From Ghiorsea sp. (GTDB taxonomy: Bacteria > Pseudomonadota > Zetaproteobacteria > Mariprofundales > Mariprofundaceae): 8,258 nucleotides of DNA. Below, one piece after another: positions 1 through 5,732 of this stretch. The translations under genes were made by a program, and so were the position numbers. Where the stretch lies: assembly GCA_021772875.1 (NCBI GenBank), contig JAJFLD010000191.1:1-8258 (forward strand). Direction: 5' to 3'. Under the pieces are notes generated by a model. It made no database searches. It saw only the letters and a program-made list of their open reading frames with translations, and was not told the DNA's origin. Each line of letters begins with the position of its first letter. The first letter of the stretch is position 1.

Positions 1-627
1 CATACTGTGTGTCACAATAATAATCGTAAACTCATTTTTAAGCTCATCCATCAGCTCTTCTATTTTTGCTGTGGCGATAGGGTCTAGGGCAGAACAAGGC
101 TCATCCATTAGGATGATTTCGGGTTTGACGGCAATAGTGCGCGCAATGCATAGACGTTGTTGCTGGCCACCAGAGAGTGCGGTGCCTGGTTCTTGCAGTT
201 TATCTTTGACTTCATCCCAAAGCCCGGCACGGGTGAGTGAGTGTTCAACAAGGGCATCCATTTCCGCACCATCACTTGCAATACCATGGATACGTGGTGC
301 ATAAGCAATGTTTTCATAGATGCTTTTAGGGAAAGGGTTGGGTTTTTGGAACACCATACCAATACGAGCGCGCAATTGTACAACATCAATAGAGGCATCG
401 TAGATGTTTTGTTCATCCAATAAAATATCGCCTTCGATACGACAATGTGGAATACGATCATTCATGCGATTCAAGCAGCGTAATAATGTTGATTTCCCAC
501 AACCAGATGGTCCAATGAAGGCGGTAACCTTATTGCAGGGGATATTAAGATTAATATTGTGAAGTGCTTGGCTTTCTTTGTACCAAAGCTTCAAGTTGCG
601 GATAGAAATGTGTTTAACAGAAGTCAT
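1..627 (-). CDS. pstB: PstB, phosphate ABC transporter ATPase (3' end cut by window edge)
   Basis: Cytoplasmic ATPase that powers phosphate import through PstC/PstA. The 209 visible codons start at ATG 627 and stay open to the left edge. All ABC landmarks are present in order: Walker A GPSGCGKST (residues 39-47), Q-loop VFQKPNPFP (from about 92), signature LSGGQQQ (151-157), Walker B ILMDEP (172-177), D-loop SALD (179-182) and the switch histidine in VTHSM (H207). E. coli PstB is 257 residues, so roughly 45-50 C-terminal residues lie outside the window. The start is supported by an AAGGAT Shine-Dalgarno that overlaps the TAA stop of pstA, leaving a 14-base gap and suggesting translational coupling. 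It is the third gene of pstC-pstA-pstB. Identification is firm because the VFQKPNPFP and EPCSALDPI segments are typical of PstB rather than of other ABC ATPases. Confidence 0.97.
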   Translation of the reverse strand, partial: MTSVKHISIRNLKLWYKESQALHNINLNIPCNKVTAFIGPSGCGKSTLLRCLNRMNDRIPHCRIEGDILLDEQNIYDASIDVVQLRARIGMVFQKPNPFPKSIYENIAYAPRIHGIASDGAEMDALVEHSLTRAGLWDEVKDKLQEPGTALSGGQQQRLCIARTIAVKPEIILMDEPCSALDPIATAKIEELMDELKNEFTIIIVTHSM

Positions 628-641
628 TGTTTGTTATATCC

Positions 642-1808
642 TTACCATGTTTTTTGTGAACGGTTACGTAGCCATACGGCAAAGGCGTTCAATAATAAAA
701 GCACTGTCAGCAGTACAACAATGCCAGCAGCTGTACGTTCTTCAAAGGCGCGCATAGATTCTGAAGACCATGTATAAATTTGCGCTGGTAACACGGTTGT
801 GGCATCTAAAATACCTGTTGGTGCTTCAGGGATATAAGCCATCATGCCCACAATCAATAATGGTGCAGTTTCACCCATAGCTTGGGCAAGCCCAATAATA
901 CTACCGGTTAAAATACCTGGGAAAGCGAGTGGCAAAACATGATGCCAAACAGTTTGTAAGTTGGATGCACCCAAGGCATAGGCAGCATCACGAATGTTGT
1001 CTGGAATAGAGCGCAGCGCTGCGCGTGTGGCAATGATGATAATGGGTAGGGTCATCAATGAAAGGGTGAGGCCACCAGCCAATGCCGAAGAGCGGGGCAC
1101 ACCCATCACATTAATAAAAATGGCAAGGCCTAACAAACCATAAAGAATAGAAGGAATAGCAGCAAGGTTATTAATGTTTACTTCAATGGCTTGGGTAAAG
1201 CGGTTATCTGGCGCAAATTCCTCTAAATAAATGGCAGTCATGACGCCAATAGGTACGGCCACAGCCATGGTGATAAGCAATAAGAAAATAGAGCCGATAG
1301 CCGCAGCGAGAATACCAGCACTTTCGGCGAGTTTGGAGTCTCCATTGGTGAAGAAACCTTTGTTGAAATTGAGCTCTATTTTCTTTTCTTTAAATAATTC
1401 ATCAACATATTTTTGGTCTTTTCTTTTTAAACCATGACCATCATGGCCTTTAAGATATTGATCAACCCTATGATTTGCCAAAGCCCATTCTATCTGGGTT
1501 GTATTGAGCAACTCAGGGTGTGCTTTCAGTTTGCGTGGCAGCGTGCGTAAAAATGTTTTACTGACAAGTTTACGATCATTTTTATCGATAGCTGTGTTGT
1601 AGTTTTTTACAATGGAAGGACTATAGTTTACAGATACCTGCACATAAGCTTGTTGAAAAGCTGGTAGTGCTTTTGAAATAATATCCACGAAGAAAAAGGT
1701 TAAAAAAGCCAAGGCAAAGGCAATAGCTATCATACCATAATATTTAAAGCGACGATCAGAACGGTGGCGACTTCGCAGGCGTTTCTGCTGCGTTGTGATG
1801 CTGTTCAT
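642..1808 (-). CDS. pstA: PstA, phosphate ABC transporter permease with long N-terminal periplasmic insert
   Basis: One of two inner-membrane channel subunits of the Pst phosphate importer. It has 388 residues, against about 296 in E. coli. The N-terminus is basic (residues 9-20 rich in Arg), followed by a first membrane helix at about 24-44 and then about 115 hydrophilic, Lys-rich residues (about 46-160). This matches the DUF3333-type N-terminal region seen in alphaproteobacterial PstA, as recalled from that family. The transport core follows from about 163, with helices near 165-196, 212-236, 243-262, 296-325 and 358-381. The cytoplasmic EAA-type loop that contacts PstB is at 274-293 (DAAYALGASNLQTVWHHVLP). 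ATG 1808 directly follows the pstC stop (TAA then ATG, no gap), with an AGAGGT Shine-Dalgarno inside the pstC end. Its stop overlaps the pstB ribosome-binding site. Confidence 0.96.
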   Translation of the reverse strand: MNSITTQQKRLRSRHRSDRRFKYYGMIAIAFALAFLTFFFVDIISKALPAFQQAYVQVSVNYSPSIVKNYNTAIDKNDRKLVSKTFLRTLPRKLKAHPELLNTTQIEWALANHRVDQYLKGHDGHGLKRKDQKYVDELFKEKKIELNFNKGFFTNGDSKLAESAGILAAAIGSIFLLLITMAVAVPIGVMTAIYLEEFAPDNRFTQAIEVNINNLAAIPSILYGLLGLAIFINVMGVPRSSALAGGLTLSLMTLPIIIIATRAALRSIPDNIRDAAYALGASNLQTVWHHVLPLAFPGILTGSIIGLAQAMGETAPLLIVGMMAYIPEAPTGILDATTVLPAQIYTWSSESMRAFEERTAAGIVVLLTVLLLLNAFAVWLRNRSQKTW

Positions 1809-3050
1809 TTATTCATACCTCTGACGGAATTTGCGAATGATAATGGTAGAAGCGATATTAAGAATGAGTGTGATGGTAAGCAGCACAAGGCCAAGAGCGA
1901 AAGCCGCTAGCGTGAAGGCTGAGTCAAACTCTTGATCACCAGTGAGTGCTTCAACAATTTTTACAGTTACCGTGGTCATACCTTCAAGTGGGTTGGCAGT
2001 GAGGTTGGGGCGTAAGCCTGCTGCCATAACCACAATCATGGTTTCACCAATAGCGCGCGATGCACCCAAAAGAAATGCTGCAACAATACCAGGCAAAGCA
2101 GAAGGCAGTACGATGTGGCGTATGGTTTCTGAATGCGTAGTACCTAAAGCTAGAGAGCCATCACGTAAATCTTGTGGTACAGCGCGAATCACATCATCGG
2201 ATAAGGATGAAATAAACGGAATAATCATAATGCCCATGATAATGCCAGGAGTAAGTGCATTGGTGTAATCGGCATGTAAACCTACGGCAGCAGCAGCTTG
2301 TACCACCAATGGGCTAATCGTAATGGCGGCAAAAAAACCATAGACCACGGTTGGAATGCCTGCCAAGATTTCAAGCAAGGGTTTAAGACGATTGCGGGCT
2401 GTGTGGCTGGCATATTCAGACATGTAAATTGCAGCAAATAGACCGATAGGCACGGCCACAAGCATAGCAATGCCTGTGATCATAAATGTACCTGCAAAAA
2501 TGGGTACTGAGCCAAACTCAGGCTTGGCACCACCAAAATCACGGCCTGCACCAATCAAAAATGCAGTATCAGGATTCCAAGATGTGCCAGTGATGAAATC
2601 CCAAAAGGACACAATGTTAAAGAAACGTATGGATTCAAAGAGTACGGAAAAAACAATGCCTAGCGTGGTTAAAATAGAAATCAATGCAGCCAACATAAGC
2701 AAAGTTGCCATAGCTTTTTCTACAGGTTGGCGGGCGCGGAAATCATGGCGAATGTGTTTGAGTGCAAACCAAAGGCTAATGCCACCAAGACCAAAGGCAG
2801 TGCCTAAAATCATGCTGCCGGGGATATCGATAAGGTTGAACATTGAAAACATTGAGCAAATAAAACCTACAATCAATGCAGGGCTAGCCAAGCGAACAAC
2901 AGCATACCAGCCATAAAAACCAGGGCGAGAATGAAGAGAACCATGTATTTCTTCTAGGGTGGTTGCTTTTTTGCGGGCAAAAAGGTAAGCCATAGCAGAT
3001 AAAGGGATTAATCCTGCGGCGAACCAAAGAAAGATGTCAGCAGTAGTCAT
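1809..3050 (-). CDS. pstC: PstC, phosphate ABC transporter permease, long form
   Basis: Partner channel subunit of PstA in the inner membrane. It has 413 residues, against about 319 in E. coli. The extra length is an N-terminal block of about 110 residues with membrane segments near 5-23, 53-75 and 78-97. The usual first PstC helix (about 112-140) and the periplasmic segment FWDFITGTSWNP (149-160) follow. The permease core from about 183 carries PIGLFAAIYMSEYA (201-214) and the EAA loop DGSLALGTTHSETIRHIVLP (297-316), the PstB docking site. ATG 3050 is preceded by AAGAGG with a rather long spacer of about 13 bases, which could mean modest translation. It is the first gene after the pstS terminator, and no convincing separate promoter is seen, so expression probably depends on readthrough from pstS. 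This long form is usually found with DUF3333-type PstA, as here. Confidence 0.95.
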   Translation of the reverse strand: MTTADIFLWFAAGLIPLSAMAYLFARKKATTLEEIHGSLHSRPGFYGWYAVVRLASPALIVGFICSMFSMFNLIDIPGSMILGTAFGLGGISLWFALKHIRHDFRARQPVEKAMATLLMLAALISILTTLGIVFSVLFESIRFFNIVSFWDFITGTSWNPDTAFLIGAGRDFGGAKPEFGSVPIFAGTFMITGIAMLVAVPIGLFAAIYMSEYASHTARNRLKPLLEILAGIPTVVYGFFAAITISPLVVQAAAAVGLHADYTNALTPGIIMGIMIIPFISSLSDDVIRAVPQDLRDGSLALGTTHSETIRHIVLPSALPGIVAAFLLGASRAIGETMIVVMAAGLRPNLTANPLEGMTTVTVKIVEALTGDQEFDSAFTLAAFALGLVLLTITLILNIASTIIIRKFRQRYE

Positions 3051-3167
3051 AGCGAATGAATGGCCTCTTGGAATGGAATGTCTTCACAAGTTTTTTCCCC
3101 GTTTTGCTTGATGGTGGAAACTCTAGTTGAAGGTATGGCAAATGAAAACCATGAAGGTCGGTGCTAT
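3051..3167 (-). other. pstS-pstC intergenic leader, no promoter recognised
   Basis: This stretch lies between the pstS terminator and the pstC start. Read on the minus strand it has several TCA-containing words (near 3135-3155), but their spacings are about 7-9 bases, not the 11-base period of a Pho box. I find no convincing -35/-10 pair. It most likely acts as the leader of a readthrough transcript from pstS. A weak internal promoter cannot be excluded by eye. Confidence 0.4.
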
Positions 3168-3199
3168 AAAAAAAGGGCTACAGCGTTAGCCGTAGCCCT
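3168..3199 (-). terminator. Rho-independent terminator/attenuator after pstS
   Basis: In the minus-strand transcript a GC-rich hairpin GGGCTAC...GTAGCCC (3192-3198 pairing with 3175-3181, with an inner GC/GC pair around a four-base loop) is followed at once by seven U (3168-3174). It sits 24 bases past the pstS stop and ahead of pstC, so it should end most pstS transcripts and let only a fraction reach pstCAB. That matches the need for many PstS molecules per membrane complex. Confidence 0.9.
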
Positions 3200-3223
3200 A
3201 TTGAGTTGTGTGATGCTTCAGGC

Positions 3224-4291
3224 TTAGTGTTTTGCCTTAAAGTCGTCAGCAGTCATGTTGGTCAAGTTTTTCAAAGCTGCACGATAGTGTTCGCGCTCTG
3301 CTTTTGGTAAGGCAATCAAACCAATATCAGTGCATTCGCCGCCATCGCCAACCATTTTTTCACTCATGAACAAGTTAGCATATTCCATCATGCCAGGCAC
3401 TTTGCCAATATGTGATTTTTTGATGTAAAAATACAAAGAACGAGACAATGGGTAGCTGTGGTTTGCAATAGTAGCAGGTGTTGGAATCACACCATCAATG
3501 TTTGCAGGCGCAATGCTATCGCTGTTTTCTTCCAAGTAGCTGTAACCAAAGATGCCCAAAGCAGCAGTATCACGCGCAAGTTTTTGTACGATCAAGTTAT
3601 CATTTTCGCCTGATGGTACAAATACGCCATCTTGACGAATTTTATGGTATTTTTTGTATGCTTTGTTTTTCTTTTCGTCTGCTTTATACAATTTTGTATA
3701 TACATCCATTTTCTTAGTTAAATGCTTAAGAATCATGTCTTCAAATGCATCACGTGTACCAGAAGATGTTGGAGGGCCATACACGCGGATTTCACGGTGT
3801 GGCAATGAAGCATTGATTTCATTCCAGTAGTGGTATGGGTTTGCAACAAGGTGAGTCCCATCTTTACTTGGTACTTCAGCAGCAACTGCCAACATCAAGT
3901 CTTTGCGTGAAAGGTTGATGGATGCAGTTTCTTTTGATTGTGCAATAGCGATACCATCGTAACCAACAACCATTTCAGTGATGTCTTTGACACCATTGGC
4001 TTGGCATTTTTCAAATTCGCTTACTTTCATGCGACGTGATGCGTTGGTAAAGTCAGGTGTGTCCAAACCTGCGCCAGCGCAAAACAATTTCATACCACCA
4101 CCAGAACCTGTAGATTCAACAACAGGTGTCTTGAATTTTGTGGTTTCACCTAAAGCTTGAGCAGTGTAGCTCGAGAATGGGTAAACTGTCGAGGAGCCGA
4201 CGATTTGAATGGTTTCTGCGGCTTGTGCAGCGGTGTGAGCAAAAAAGCTAACAGCCGCAAGTGCAGTAATAGCCATAATTTGTTTTTTCAT
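3224..4291 (-). CDS. pstS: PstS, periplasmic phosphate-binding protein
   Basis: High-affinity periplasmic receptor that delivers phosphate to PstCA. It has 355 residues from ATG 4291. Residues 1-24 form a Sec signal peptide (MKKQ n-region, Ala/Leu/Phe core, cleavage predicted after AQA), giving a mature protein of about 331 residues. The phosphate-binding loops are visible: VGSSTVYPF (31-39), ESTGSGGGMKLFC (59-71), TNASRRM (82-88) and TSSGTRDAFE (175-184). Cysteines at 71, 96 and 320 could allow a disulfide. The ESTGSGGGMKLFCAG and TNASRRMK segments resemble alphaproteobacterial PstS more than E. coli PstS. An in-frame ATG 20 codons upstream (4351) is rejected because it lies inside the Pho box, ahead of any plausible transcript start, whereas 4291 has GGGAG at a 7-base spacing and begins a proper signal peptide. 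There is a dedicated promoter upstream and a terminator downstream. Confidence 0.97.
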   Translation of the reverse strand: MKKQIMAITALAAVSFFAHTAAQAAETIQIVGSSTVYPFSSYTAQALGETTKFKTPVVESTGSGGGMKLFCAGAGLDTPDFTNASRRMKVSEFEKCQANGVKDITEMVVGYDGIAIAQSKETASINLSRKDLMLAVAAEVPSKDGTHLVANPYHYWNEINASLPHREIRVYGPPTSSGTRDAFEDMILKHLTKKMDVYTKLYKADEKKNKAYKKYHKIRQDGVFVPSGENDNLIVQKLARDTAALGIFGYSYLEENSDSIAPANIDGVIPTPATIANHSYPLSRSLYFYIKKSHIGKVPGMMEYANLFMSEKMVGDGGECTDIGLIALPKAEREHYRAALKNLTNMTADDFKAKH

Positions 4292-4298
4292 TAATGAA

Positions 4299-4303
4299 CT
4301 CCC
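4299..4303 (-). promoter_or_regulatory. Ribosome-binding site that fixes the pstS start
   Basis: GGGAG on the minus strand lies 7 bases before ATG 4291. It supports the shorter reading frame beginning at the signal peptide over the upstream in-frame ATG at 4351. Confidence 0.8.
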
Positions 4304-4324
4304 ATGTTCAATATAAGTTGGCGA

Positions 4325-4330
4325 AGTTTT
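4325..4330 (-). promoter_or_regulatory. Candidate -10 of the pstS promoter
   Basis: AAAACT starts 11 bases past the Pho box, about where the -10 sits in E. coli phoA. It matches TATAAT at only three positions, which is acceptable for an activator-dependent promoter. It is followed by TCG, as at the porin promoter. A better-looking TATATT at 4310-4315 is about 25 bases from the box, too far for a standard PhoB promoter, but could be an alternative. Confidence 0.45.
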
Positions 4331-4340
4331 GCAAATGATT

Positions 4341-4358
4341 GTGACATGCATATGACAG
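4341..4358 (-). promoter_or_regulatory. Pho box (PhoB-binding site) of pstS
   Basis: CTGTCATATGCATGTCAC on the minus strand matches the E. coli Pho-box consensus CTGTCATAWAWCTGTCAY at 15 of 18 positions. The two TGTCA half-sites are exactly 11 bases apart. It lies 49 bases upstream of the pstS start. Together with the phoBR genes in the same window this strongly implies activation of pstS by PhoB~P under low phosphate. Confidence 0.92.
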
Positions 4359-4447
4359 GGATAAGAAAAAGATAAGTGTTAAGGTCGCGTAAGTTAAGAT
4401 TTATTGATGAGCTAGAGGTCATAATGATATCAATCAGACAGGAAACG

Positions 4448-4480
4448 AAAAAAGCTACCAATCGTAAGATTGATAGCTTT
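4448..4480 (-). terminator. Rho-independent terminator of the porin gene
   Basis: In the minus-strand transcript a 13-bp stem with one G-U wobble (4468-4480 with 4451-4463, loop TTAC) leads into six U (4448-4453, the last three shared with the stem). It begins 43 bases after the porin stop and separates the porin from the pstS promoter, so the two genes are independent units. Confidence 0.87.
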
Positions 4481-4523
4481 CCCGGATATTAAACTTATGG
4501 AGTAAGCTTAAACTTTGTAAAAC

Positions 4524-5558
4524 TTAGAATTTAACGAGTGAGTATAAGCCCATTTTTGTAGTTTTAACTGAAGCTGTGTCTTTTGTTGAGTCATATGCTG
4601 CAGTCAAAGTAATGCCTTTTTCTACGAAGAAATCAATACCAGCAACTGTGTGTGTAGTTTTTGAAGCTGCACCAGATACTTTCATTGTTTCAACTTTACC
4701 AAATGCGCCCATGTCGTCGTTGAACTTGCCAGTTGCCCACAATGCGTTTGCAGTCACTTTAGGTGCAGTAGATACATTTTTTTGATTTTTAACATTGATT
4801 ACGTTTGCACCAACACGGAAAGCTTTAGTACCATAAGATGCCATGACTTGTGTCAAAGTTTCTTTGCTACCCAATACAACAGTGCTGTCTGTTTTCTTGC
4901 CACGGTAGCCAGAACGATATTGCAATGAAATGTCCAAACCTTTGATTGGAGCAATAGAAACACGTGAGTTTAAATCTACAGCGCCTGTTTGGTTAGGGTT
5001 ACCATAACCACCACCATTTGTAGCTGTTACCCAGTAGTTTACCATGCCATCAGCAAGTTTACCTTTCAAACCCAAGCCATAATCAGCAGAATCATCAAAT
5101 TTGAAGTGATCAGAAGTTACTTTTGCAACATAACGATGTCCCCAAAGGTGTTGTTCATAATCAATCCATGGTGTGTGAGACAAACCAATGCGAACTTGTG
5201 CTGCATCAGAGAAGTTGCCTTCAAGGAAAGCGTATTTCAAGAATACATTCATGTTGCGTTTAAGGTTTTTGGTATCACCATTTGAGTCTTTATGTGATTG
5301 CTCATTGTTGACATCAGTAGTTACGCGTGCCTTCCATTTACCTTTAGTATATTCAGCTTGTACGTAGAAACGATCCACGTTGCCACCCATAGTTTTTGTG
5401 CCAGCTTTGTCAGTTTGTGTGAAGCCTAAGAAACCTTTGCCACTTAGTTTTAATTTTGCATCATCTTTTTCAGCCACTGTAATGCCGCCAGCGAACGCAG
5501 AAGATGCGCCGAATGCAGTTAGCAATGCAAGTGCAGTTAATGTAACTTGTTTTTTCAT
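4524..5558 (-). CDS. Outer-membrane porin, likely Pho-regulated and anion/phosphate-related
   Basis: A 344-residue protein with a Sec signal peptide (residues 1-23, MKKQ start, cleavage after AFA before GG). The rest has alternating hydrophobic/polar strands, many Gly, Tyr and Lys residues, and a terminal Phe (LYSLVKF), the usual recognition end of BAM-assembled beta-barrels. The size fits a 16-stranded porin. Segments such as GLSHTPWIDYEQHLWGHRY (about 126-144), NYWVTATNGGGYGNP (about 174-188) and SLQYRSGYRGKK (about 211-222) look like porin strands and turns. I cannot assign a named family: it is shorter than the OprP/OprO phosphate porins (about 410-440 residues). A role in admitting phosphate or phosphate esters is inferred from its Pho box, its place beside pstS and its high lysine content. 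ATG 5558 has an AAGAGGT Shine-Dalgarno 5 bases upstream. A terminator follows, so it is monocistronic. Confidence 0.85.
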   Translation of the reverse strand: MKKQVTLTALALLTAFGASSAFAGGITVAEKDDAKLKLSGKGFLGFTQTDKAGTKTMGGNVDRFYVQAEYTKGKWKARVTTDVNNEQSHKDSNGDTKNLKRNMNVFLKYAFLEGNFSDAAQVRIGLSHTPWIDYEQHLWGHRYVAKVTSDHFKFDDSADYGLGLKGKLADGMVNYWVTATNGGGYGNPNQTGAVDLNSRVSIAPIKGLDISLQYRSGYRGKKTDSTVVLGSKETLTQVMASYGTKAFRVGANVINVKNQKNVSTAPKVTANALWATGKFNDDMGAFGKVETMKVSGAASKTTHTVAGIDFFVEKGITLTAAYDSTKDTASVKTTKMGLYSLVKF

Positions 5559-5592
5559 GTTATACCTCTTGGTAAAAGTTAATCAGTGAACT

Positions 5593-5617
5593 CACCGAAG
5601 TTTATCTGCACCGAAGT
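5593..5617 (-). repeat. Two direct copies of ACTTCGGTG in the porin leader
   Basis: The minus-strand word ACTTCGGTG occurs at 5609-5617 and again at 5593-5601, a 16-base period. The first copy overlaps the end of the proposed -10 and the region just after it; the second would lie at or near the start of the transcript. Role unknown: possibly a regulator site, an mRNA element or a chance repeat. Confidence 0.7.
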
Positions 5618-5620
5618 GTA
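5615..5620 (-). promoter_or_regulatory. Candidate -10 of the porin promoter
   Basis: TACACT on the minus strand (four of six TATAAT positions) starts 10 bases past the Pho box, the spacing expected for a PhoB-activated promoter. A transcript beginning shortly downstream would have a leader of roughly 50 bases. Confidence 0.6.
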
Positions 5621-5629
5621 CAAGCCTTT

Positions 5630-5647
5630 GTGACACCTTTGTGACAT
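5630..5647 (-). promoter_or_regulatory. Pho box of the porin gene (perfect 11-mer tandem)
   Basis: The minus strand reads ATGTCACAAAGGTGTCAC, with TGTCA half-sites exactly 11 bases apart. The 11-mer TGTCACAAAGG is repeated perfectly twice (5636-5646 then 5625-5635). It is oriented toward the porin and followed at the right distance by a -10-like TACACT. The interior AAAGG differs from the E. coli consensus, but the half-sites and period are exact. Confidence 0.85.
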
Positions 5648-5655
5648 GATTGTCA
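5642..5655. repeat. Inverted repeat TGACA-N4-TGTCA between the divergent Pho boxes
   Basis: TGACA (5642-5646) and TGTCA (5651-5655) form a 14-bp palindrome with a four-base centre. The left arm is also a half-site of the porin Pho box. The right arm is a plus-oriented half-site with no partner at 11 bases. The shape resembles Crp/Fnr-family sites, which also have five-base arms and N4, but the arms are not the TTGAT/ATCAA of FNR. Confidence 0.6.
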
Positions 5656-5665
5656 TATGTGTTAG

Positions 5666-5683
5666 ATGTCACAGTGTTGTCAT
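5666..5683 (+). promoter_or_regulatory. Pho box of the CNB-phoB-phoR operon
   Basis: ATGTCACAGTGTTGTCAT has TGTCA half-sites at 5667-5671 and 5678-5682, exactly 11 bases apart, pointing toward the plus-strand operon. The inner bases match the E. coli consensus poorly. With PhoB encoded downstream, this predicts autoregulation of phoBR, as in E. coli. Confidence 0.8.
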
Positions 5684-5694
5684 TAAAGTATTGG

Positions 5695-5703
5695 TAAATG
5701 TCG
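5695..5703 (+). promoter_or_regulatory. Candidate -10 region of the CNB-phoB-phoR promoter
   Basis: TAAATGTCG begins 12 bases after the Pho box. It aligns with AAAACTTCG at pstS and TACACTTCG at the porin, which lie at nearly the same distance from their boxes. The match to TATAAT is poor, so the assignment rests on spacing and on that shared motif. Confidence 0.4.
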
Positions 5704-5732
5704 CCAGACTTTATAAAAAGAGGAAAATAGAT

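Noticed and set aside
2470..2916. 148-codon plus-strand open frame opposite pstC
   Set aside because: It is antisense to a clearly conserved gene, its composition reflects the complementary codons, and no domain or Shine-Dalgarno supports it. Similar antisense frames opposite pstB, pstA, pstS, the porin and phoR were dismissed for the same reason.
3120..3160. Possible Pho box ahead of pstC (several TCA words on the minus strand)
   Set aside because: Spacings are about 7-9 bases rather than 11, and no TGTCA half-site is present.
4292..4351. In-frame upstream ATG giving pstS 20 extra residues
   Set aside because: The codon lies inside the Pho box, upstream of any likely transcript start; the added residues spoil the signal peptide, and ATG 4291 has a good GGGAG site.
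4420..4440. FNR-like TTGATATCA near the porin terminator
   Set aside because: The arms overlap with no four-base spacer, and the position is between a terminator and a Pho box, far from the pstS promoter core.
5640..5655. CRP-type site TGTGA-N6-TCACA in the control region
   Set aside because: The left arm TGTGA is present but the right arm at the required distance is TGTCA, not TCACA; the bases are better explained by Pho half-sites.
5646..5732. Upstream ATG giving the CNB protein 29 extra residues
   Set aside because: It lies in the divergent Pho-box region ahead of the plus-strand Pho box and has no ribosome-binding site; ATG 5733 has AAGAGGA at a normal distance.
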